A stretch of 11,795 bases of DNA from DTQF01 sp038874185 (GTDB taxonomy: Archaea; Micrarchaeota; Micrarchaeia; CABMEP01): positions 1 through 11,795 of the forward strand of contig JAVZCX010000022.1 of assembly GCA_038874185.1 (NCBI GenBank). Reading direction: 5' to 3'. Under the pieces are notes generated by a model. That model had not been told where the DNA came from and searched no databases. It saw nothing but the letters and a program-made list of their open reading frames with translations. The position numbers and the translations under genes were made by a program. Position 1 is the first letter of the stretch; each line of letters opens with the position of its first letter. Positions 6,457 through 11,795 of this stretch are shown here, one piece after another.

Positions 6457-6465
6457 TTATATTAA
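6457..6465 (+). promoter_or_regulatory. TATA box and ribosome site of the U32 gene
   Basis: TTATATTAA is centred 25 bases before the ATG at 6486, so transcription would start at or just before the start codon. A GTGAT element at 6478-6482 is also well placed as a ribosome site, which would need a longer message, perhaps from the T-rich element near 6433-6442. Which is used cannot be told. Confidence 0.4.
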
Positions 6466-6485
6466 TCTAAATAAAAAGTGATAAA

Positions 6486-8252
6486 ATGATCGAACTTCTA
6501 TCTCCTGCAGGAAGCCCATCTGTATTGAAAGCAGCTGTAGAAGCAGGAGCTGATGCAGTGTATATGGGATCGAATTGGAATGCAAGATTTAGAGCAAGGA
6601 ACTTCACAAGAGAGGAACTTGCAAAAGCTATTTCATACTGCCATAATAATAATGTGAAAGCATATGTTGCTTTAAACACGCTTATATTTGAAGAAGAAAT
6701 TAAAGGAGTAAAGGAATACTTGGAATTTTTAGACGAAAATGAAGCAGACGCAATAATCGTTCAGGATTTGGGAGTAGTGAGGTTAGCAAGAGAATTAAAC
6801 TTCTCTTTCGATATCCATGCAAGTACGCAAATGTCTGTACATAATTCAAATACTGCAAAATTGCTAAAGGAAAGAGGGATAAAAAGAATAATCCTTGCAA
6901 GAGAATTAAATTTTGATCAGATTAAGCGCATCAAAGAAAATGTAAATGTAGAACTTGAAATGTTTGTATTTGGTGCATTATGCTATTCTTACTCTGGAAA
7001 GTGCTTATGGAGTTATATTCAAACTGGAAGAAGCGGAAATAGAGGTGCATGCTCTCAGATGTGTAGGTTTCCATGGAAGCTCTTAGTTAATGGAAAAGAA
7101 ATAAAGAAAGGATACTTAACAAGCACTAAAGATCTTAATCTTATTAATCATATTGATAAAATTAAGGATTTAGGTATTGAATCGATAAAGATAGAAGGTA
7201 GGCTGAAAGACGCTAACTATATAGGTAAAGTTGTTTCTACTTTTAGAGCTGCGATAGATGGAAAGGATATCAATTTAGATAATTTAGAAAGCAACAGAGG
7301 TTTTACAACTGGATATCTTTTCAATGAGGCTAAAAATAAATTAATCAATCCAAAATCACAAATTTTTAGAGGAAAGGAAATAGGGAAAGTCTTAGAAGTA
7401 AAGAGAGATGGAGCGGTTGTATATCTTAATCAACCTTTGTCTGTAAATGATTTTATAAGAACATCGTCTATTGGAAAGGCAATAAAAATTTACAGAATTT
7501 ATAAAGATGGTAAAGAAACAAACACAGGAATCGGCAAGTGTGTAATTAAAATAAAAGGTTTAAGAAAAAATGATAAGATATATCTAATTGAACCTATTAA
7601 TGATGACTCATCTTTTTTAGATGAATATCAACCTAAACATAAATCTAACCAGCACAATATTAAATCTATTATATTGGAGCCATTAAGATTTAAATCTAAT
7701 ATATTCATTCACTATACTGATATTGATTATAGCAATGGGAAAAATGGAAAAATATATGATTGGGAATTCGCAATTAAAAAATACAAAGAAATCAACCAAT
7801 TATCACCTGTATATATTGAAACACCAAGAGTTGTTTTTGACGAAGAACTTGAAGAGATAAAAGACAAAATAAGTGAAATTAATCAATGGTTCTTAGATAA
7901 AAGAGCTGAGCATTATTTTGTCATTTCTGAATTAAGCCTTATAGGAAAAGAACCTACTTATGTATCACATTATGCAAATATCACAAATACATTAGCAGCA
8001 AGAGAGTGGTTAGATATAGGAAATGATTCAATTAAAGGAATTATCGCATCTATAGAATTGCGAAAAGAAGATGCACTAAAGCTAGGATTCAGCGTCTATG
8101 AAGGAAATTATATAGAGCTTGCTATTTCTGAAAACGACTGGTATGAAGAATTCAACATAAATGGAAAAGCGCAACTAGTTGACCCTAGAGGAAACGTTTA
8201 TGAGATAAAGAAAATAAAAGACAGAACAATAATCGCAAAAAGAAGAAATTGA
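6486..8252 (+). CDS. U32-family protein with Fe-S Cys motif, probable RNA hydroxylase (RlhA/TrhP-like)
   Basis: This 588-residue protein belongs to family U32, long named peptidases. Characterised members RlhA (23S rRNA) and TrhP (tRNA) are needed for hydroxylation of an RNA base, and UbiU/UbiV for ubiquinone hydroxylation. The N-terminal barrel starts with IELLSPAGSPSVLKAAVEAGADAVY. The signature EMFVFGALCYSYSGKC at 158-173 and GACSQMC at 187-193 place Cys166, 173, 189 and 193, expected to hold a 4Fe-4S cluster. The usual His of the signature (FVHGAxC) is Phe162 here. RGFTTGYLF at 271-279 and FRGKEIGKV at 294-302 mark the long RlhA-like form, which continues into a second U32-type module (YANITNTLAAREW, IIASIELR, about 495-525) and the ending LVDPRGNVYEI. 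E. coli RlhA is about 650 residues. ATG 6486 follows GTGATAAA. The gene is convergent with leuS, 14 bases apart. RNA substrate unknown. Confidence 0.88.
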   Translation: MIELLSPAGSPSVLKAAVEAGADAVYMGSNWNARFRARNFTREELAKAISYCHNNNVKAYVALNTLIFEEEIKGVKEYLEFLDENEADAIIVQDLGVVRLARELNFSFDIHASTQMSVHNSNTAKLLKERGIKRIILARELNFDQIKRIKENVNVELEMFVFGALCYSYSGKCLWSYIQTGRSGNRGACSQMCRFPWKLLVNGKEIKKGYLTSTKDLNLINHIDKIKDLGIESIKIEGRLKDANYIGKVVSTFRAAIDGKDINLDNLESNRGFTTGYLFNEAKNKLINPKSQIFRGKEIGKVLEVKRDGAVVYLNQPLSVNDFIRTSSIGKAIKIYRIYKDGKETNTGIGKCVIKIKGLRKNDKIYLIEPINDDSSFLDEYQPKHKSNQHNIKSIILEPLRFKSNIFIHYTDIDYSNGKNGKIYDWEFAIKKYKEINQLSPVYIETPRVVFDEELEEIKDKISEINQWFLDKRAEHYFVISELSLIGKEPTYVSHYANITNTLAAREWLDIGNDSIKGIIASIELRKEDALKLGFSVYEGNYIELAISENDWYEEFNINGKAQLVDPRGNVYEIKKIKDRTIIAKRRN

Positions 8253-8257
8253 AAATA
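8237..8257 (-). terminator. Possible U-rich terminator of leuS inside the end of the U32 gene
   Basis: Ten bases after the leuS stop the minus strand becomes T-rich (TATTTTCAATTTCTTCTTTTT). Archaeal RNA polymerase stops at such tracts without a hairpin. The same bases encode the last residues of the U32 protein on the other strand, so the Lys/Arg codons there could create the tract by chance. Confidence 0.35.
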
Positions 8258-8266
8258 TGCAATTAA

Positions 8267-10837
8267 TCATTCAAGATATATTGCAGGCTTTCCTGGCTTT
8301 GCTTTGCTTGCCTTGTTCAAAGGATCATATTTTTCTTTATCTGCAACAGAATAAACTGCAACACTATCAAAGTTAAATCTGTCTTTTATGAATTCAGCTG
8401 CATTTTTGATGTATTGAACTTCATTAGGCATGCTATAGACATACAATTTTGTTTTCTTCTCCTTCATAATCCTAGTTAAATTATTCAAATCATCCACTAT
8501 AGTTCTTATTTCTTCCTCTGCCTTAAGTATGGATTGATCGAGCTCTTCCACTACTGGCCATTTTTCTAAACTTATAAGAGTATTGTTTCCAAGCTTATGC
8601 CAATACTCCTCCGCTGTATGTGGGATGAATGGAGAAAGGATCTTAAGCCAATTTCCAAGCAGGTCCTTGCTGACATTTCCTCCTCTTGACTTTAGCCATT
8701 GAATATCATTCTTTATCTCAAAGAATGCAATTGAAGCTGCATTTCTAATCTCATACCTTTCAAGCTCTGCTTCAATCATCTTAAGTCTCTTTGCAAATAT
8801 TGTTTCTCCCCACTTGTTTATTTCAGCATTGCTTTTGCCATTGTCTGCTGAATCTATCAAGTCATCAAATAATTTCTTAAGATTTTCAAGATGTGCATAA
8901 TATCTATCCATTTCAGCACTCTTCCAGTCAAAGTCATTCCATTGGTTTGTTCCATGCGCCATATAGAATCTTATTGCATCCGGCCCATATTTGTCTATCG
9001 CATCATCCCAGAATACAACATTGCCCTTGCTCTTTGACATTTTTTCTCCTTCAACAATAAGATGCCAGTTAACAAATACTCCTTTCGGCCAGAATCTTCT
9101 TTCAAATATTGCAGCATGATGAAATATAAAGAATGGGAAATGGACTGTCTTGTGCTCTTTTCCTCCGAAATTCAGATCAAGAGGATAGAAGTACTCAAAA
9201 TCTTTCCTGATTTCTTCCGCTACCTCTTTGTTGCACTTAAGATTTCCTTCTTTCCCAAGATAGATGTAATCAAAGAAAGCATCATCTATTTCATCAACTT
9301 TAAGCTTCCCAGTATTTATTGCTCTTGAAACCACATAAAATGCCATGTAAATGGTTGAATCGGAAAGTGCCTCAATCATCCAACCCTTGGCGAATGGGAA
9401 TTCTGTTCCAAGCCCTCTTTTTCTAATAAGAGGTCTCTCTCTCAACCAGTCTATTATAGATGGAAGTTCCTTCTTATATTCTGGAGGATAGGTATTCATC
9501 TGATCTATGCATTCTTTTGCCAATTCCTTCCATTGCTTGTTAGCATAATTTACAAACCATTGGCCAGATATTTTCTTTATTACTACCGGATGGCCAAATC
9601 TATCCTTAACCTGCTTCACTGTAAATTCATATATCTTATCTGTGACGCCTTTTTCAGAAAGATAGAATATAATCGCATCCTTTGCCTTTGCAGTCGGCAT
9701 CCCTCCAATTACTGGAATGTCCTTCCTTATCGTTCCCCTATATTCAAGCTTATAAAGCTCTTTTACAGCTGCCTCAGCATCTCCATTATGTTTCTTTAAT
9801 ATAACTGCACTTGGAATTCCATCAAGATGCATCTCCACAACAAAAGGAATTGTGGAATCGTCAGCGTTTGTTGCTTCTTTGTAATGCATGTAGTCATATG
9901 GATCATGCGCAGGAACGCTCATTACAACTCCTGTTGCTTCAGATGAGTCGACAAATGTTGCAGGTATTATCTTTACGCTCTTTCCATTTGCAGGATTTAT
10001 TACAAATATGTCCTTAAACTCTTCTCCCTTGATCTTTCTTTTAATCTCTATTTTCTTTCCTAGGTTCACAAATTTTTCAACAGCATATTCAGAAATTATC
10101 CATGTTTCATTATCGACCTTTGCCTCTACATAGTAAGAATCTGGATTTACCCAAAGATTTGTAACACCAAAGATAGTTTCAGGTCTTAATGTTGCAATTG
10201 GATATACTGTTCCTTTCTCATCCTTGAACTTGATTACTTCATATTCCTTTACCTCTGCGTCCTCTCCCTCTGCAATCTCTGCCTGTGCAGCATCAATGCT
10301 AATTACTTGCTGGCACTCATTGCAATAAGGAAGAACGTAATCTCCTTGCTTTAAAAGACCAAGAGAATTTAATCTTCTGTATTGCCATTGTATAAACTTA
10401 TTGTAATGTGGATCTATAGTGGATGTTGCTGTACTCTCATCGATGCTTAAGCCAAGCCTCTTGAATGCAGCTATGATTCTTTTTTCAAGATACTTGTCAA
10501 CATCCAATGGTGAGGTGAATTTCTTTGCAGCTTCCTCTTCAATTCCATATTTCTTTGCTCCTTTTTTGTAATCAGCCTTGCATTCTTCATATATTTTTGC
10601 ACAATCCACCCCAGTTGCATGAAAACCTAATGGAAAGAAAACATTGTATCCTTTCATTCTTTTATATCTTGCAATTATATCTGGAATTGAATAGCTTCTT
10701 GCATGGCCTATATGCAAAGTTCCAGAAACAGTTGGATAAGCGAACACAAGATAAAACTTAGGCTTGTCAGACCTTAATGCATGAAATATCTTTTCTTCAT
10801 TCCATTCTTTTTGCCATTTTTCTGAAACTGGATCCAT
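8267..10837 (-). CDS. leuS: Leucyl-tRNA synthetase, archaeal type
   Basis: This cytoplasmic class Ia enzyme charges tRNA-Leu with leucine and edits mischarged products. The catalytic motifs are HIGH at 42-45 (TLHIGHARSYS) and KMSKS at 599-603. The editing insert CP1 shows the Thr-rich ATLRPETIFGVTN at 215-227 and VPAHDPYDY at 308-316, whose Asp312 and Asp315 align with the conserved Asp that holds the misacylated amino acid. A CNEC pair (172, 175) is a likely zinc site. The helical anticodon-type domain follows from about 650, and the protein ends in KPGKPAIYLE, as archaeal LeuRS do, so the C-terminus is intact. At 856 residues it is about 100 shorter than typical archaeal LeuRS, apparently through trimmed loops. 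ATG 10837 follows AGAGGTAA, with a TATA box about 50 bases upstream. It is convergent with the U32 gene. Confidence 0.97.
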   Translation of the reverse strand: MDPVSEKWQKEWNEEKIFHALRSDKPKFYLVFAYPTVSGTLHIGHARSYSIPDIIARYKRMKGYNVFFPLGFHATGVDCAKIYEECKADYKKGAKKYGIEEEAAKKFTSPLDVDKYLEKRIIAAFKRLGLSIDESTATSTIDPHYNKFIQWQYRRLNSLGLLKQGDYVLPYCNECQQVISIDAAQAEIAEGEDAEVKEYEVIKFKDEKGTVYPIATLRPETIFGVTNLWVNPDSYYVEAKVDNETWIISEYAVEKFVNLGKKIEIKRKIKGEEFKDIFVINPANGKSVKIIPATFVDSSEATGVVMSVPAHDPYDYMHYKEATNADDSTIPFVVEMHLDGIPSAVILKKHNGDAEAAVKELYKLEYRGTIRKDIPVIGGMPTAKAKDAIIFYLSEKGVTDKIYEFTVKQVKDRFGHPVVIKKISGQWFVNYANKQWKELAKECIDQMNTYPPEYKKELPSIIDWLRERPLIRKRGLGTEFPFAKGWMIEALSDSTIYMAFYVVSRAINTGKLKVDEIDDAFFDYIYLGKEGNLKCNKEVAEEIRKDFEYFYPLDLNFGGKEHKTVHFPFFIFHHAAIFERRFWPKGVFVNWHLIVEGEKMSKSKGNVVFWDDAIDKYGPDAIRFYMAHGTNQWNDFDWKSAEMDRYYAHLENLKKLFDDLIDSADNGKSNAEINKWGETIFAKRLKMIEAELERYEIRNAASIAFFEIKNDIQWLKSRGGNVSKDLLGNWLKILSPFIPHTAEEYWHKLGNNTLISLEKWPVVEELDQSILKAEEEIRTIVDDLNNLTRIMKEKKTKLYVYSMPNEVQYIKNAAEFIKDRFNFDSVAVYSVADKEKYDPLNKASKAKPGKPAIYLE

Positions 10838-10843
10838 ATTATC

Positions 10844-10851
10844 TTACCTCT
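10844..10851 (-). promoter_or_regulatory. Ribosome binding site of leuS
   Basis: AGAGGTAA on the minus strand lies about eight bases before the ATG at 10837 and supports that start. Confidence 0.6.
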
Positions 10852-10885
10852 TTAATATGACTAATTCTAATATCTAAAACAGCAA

Positions 10886-10894
10886 TTAATATAA
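10886..10894 (-). promoter_or_regulatory. TATA box of leuS
   Basis: The minus strand reads TTATATTAA after a CC pair. Transcription would start near 10864, giving a leader of about 27 bases that includes the ribosome site. With the terminator at 10951-10982 just upstream, leuS appears to have its own promoter. Confidence 0.5.
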
Positions 10895-10950
10895 GGAAAT
10901 TAAATTTAAATTGCTATCACTTAGCATGTGTATAAAGACATTAGGAATAT

Positions 10951-10982
10951 AAGAAAAAAAGTAAAAAATAAAAAAACAAAAA
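10951..10982 (-). terminator. Long U-tract terminator of the membrane-protein operon
   Basis: Directly after the stop codon of the Cys-rich gene, the minus strand is a 32-base run that is almost all T, in blocks of 5, 7, 6 and 7 separated by single G, A or AC. There is no GC-rich hairpin before it. This is the hallmark of archaeal intrinsic termination and separates this operon from leuS. Confidence 0.75.
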
Positions 10983-11651
10983 TTAATCAAAAGGAAGCTG
11001 CTCCATTCCTTCTCCTTCTTTTGGCTTTTCTTTATCTTTTTGTTCTTCCTTTCTTTCTTGGACTGGTTGCTTCTTTATTATCTGAAGCATATCATGTATT
11101 CCAGTTCTAATTGCAGCCGGCTTAACAAATGCAAGCAACGCTAATTCAAGCAATGCTATTATTGCTCCTATGAATGGGAAAAATATTATTCCAGAGAGAA
11201 CAGGTACTGCAATTAATATAATTGGAGTTATTCTTCCTTTTGATCTTGCTATGAAGGCAGCCATAGCTGCAGCTAATAAAAGAATTATCCAAGTTGCATT
11301 GCAGAAAATACATATTATTCCAGTGCAATTTTCAATTATACCTGCGCAGCTGTTGGAAAGCCCTGATGCCAAAGGAGTGACTGAAGAATCCTTCGCAGGT
11401 ATTATGCATTGGTTTTGGTAGCAAAACCCGTTAGTGCAGTCTATTGTCGAATTGCATTCTCCTGCAGTATAGTATTTTTCTAAAACCCCTGGAATCTTGC
11501 ATGTCTCATCTATGCAGTAGCCCTCAGCACAATCCCTACTGAATTGACATTTCTCTCCCAGCTGAGAAATTGAAAAGATGAAAGGAGTAATCACTAATAG
11601 CAAAAATAAAATTTTATTAAATCCTGCAAGTTCAGTTATTTTAAATTTCAT
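10983..11651 (-). CDS. Cys-rich membrane protein with two Dickkopf/EGF-like repeats and cytoplasmic charged tail
   Basis: This 222-residue protein starts with a signal sequence (KILFLLLVITPFIFSIS, about 13-29). An outside domain carries two repeats with the same spacing C-x5-C-x4-C-x4-C: Cys35, 41, 46, 51 and Cys66, 72, 77, 82, each with Gly-Tyr/Phe-Cys at the third Cys. A looser third group follows (Cys102, 109, 114, 117). This resembles the Cys-rich N-terminal region of Dickkopf-type and EGF-like modules, common on archaeal surface proteins. Two hydrophobic segments follow at about 120-136 and 141-175, then a soluble tail from 178 rich in Lys and Glu. The repeats are probably disulfide-bonded and outside the cell. 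ATG 11651 follows GGTGTT, and the gene begins 11 bases after the stop of its upstream neighbour, so they form an operon. Function unknown; binding or adhesion is a guess. Confidence 0.8.
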   Translation of the reverse strand: MKFKITELAGFNKILFLLLVITPFIFSISQLGEKCQFSRDCAEGYCIDETCKIPGVLEKYYTAGECNSTIDCTNGFCYQNQCIIPAKDSSVTPLASGLSNSCAGIIENCTGIICIFCNATWIILLLAAAMAAFIARSKGRITPIILIAVPVLSGIIFFPFIGAIIALLELALLAFVKPAAIRTGIHDMLQIIKKQPVQERKEEQKDKEKPKEGEGMEQLPFD

Positions 11652-11662
11652 ACTAACACCTT

Positions 11663-11795
11663 TTATACTTCAATACTTCCAGTATCTTTGTATATCAGCA
11701 AGCTGAATAATATTATTCCTGAAACAATTCCAAGGAACGGATATAATGCAACTCCAATCAATATTGGAGTGAATGCTGCTACCAATCCTGCAACT
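11663..11795 (-). CDS. C-terminus of an unknown membrane protein, cut by the right edge
   Basis: The last 43 codons are visible, ending in TAA at 11665-11663; the gene continues beyond the window. The peptide is hydrophobic, with VAAFTPILIGVALYPFLGIV and IILFSLLIYKD forming one or two membrane helices, and ends in DTGSIEV. The segment TPILIGVALYPFLG lines up without gaps with VPVLSGIIFFPFIG of the downstream Cys-rich protein (8 identical of 29 positions overall), so the two may be paralogs. Its stop lies 11 bases before the next ATG, and the ribosome site of that gene fills the gap, so the two are co-transcribed. Confidence 0.72.
   Translation of the reverse strand, partial: VAGLVAAFTPILIGVALYPFLGIVSGIILFSLLIYKDTGSIEV

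Noticed and set aside
9062..10761. Plus-strand open frames opposite leuS
   Set aside because: Composition is explained by the antisense of the synthetase; no ribosome sites or family motifs.

Overview
This window looks like part of a low-GC archaeal genome. The evidence is an archaeal-type leucyl-tRNA synthetase, start codons preceded by GGTG/GGTGTT/GGTGAT Shine-Dalgarno sites, AT-rich TATA boxes about 25 bases before several starts, a long U-tract terminator with no GC hairpin, and small Cys-rich or multi-pass membrane proteins with no recognisable function. This mix recalls small-genome DPANN-type archaea, but that placement is inference; nothing here fixes a phylum.

Layout, left to right. 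A membrane-anchored gene runs off the left edge on the minus strand (1-84). A short stretch reads like the broken tail of a gene (155-266). An intact MgtA-type P-type ATPase follows on the minus strand (275-2851), richer in G+C than its surroundings. A 348-base gene-free stretch leads to an M23-family lipoprotein (3200-3979, minus), which shares a 50-base divergent promoter region with a four-helix membrane protein (4030-4479, plus). Next, on the minus strand, come a GNAT-fold protein (4512-5192) and a 52-residue helical protein just upstream of it (5240-5398), probably one transcription unit. An unrecognised Lys-rich protein (5665-6282, minus) is divergent from a long U32-family protein (6486-8252, plus). 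The U32 gene ends 14 bases from the end of the convergent leuS gene (8267-10837, minus). A U-rich terminator (10951-10982) separates leuS from a membrane-protein operon on the minus strand: a Cys-rich membrane protein (10983-11651) and, upstream of it, the end of a related membrane protein cut by the right edge (11663-11795).

The genes do not form one pathway. LeuRS charges tRNA-Leu, and the U32 protein probably hydroxylates RNA through an iron-sulfur cluster, so both touch translation. MgtA moves Mg2+. The M23 lipoprotein, the Cys-rich protein and the other membrane proteins form the cell-surface part of the window and hold most of what is unexplained. I see no tRNA or rRNA gene, CRISPR array, insertion sequence or recognisable defence system.
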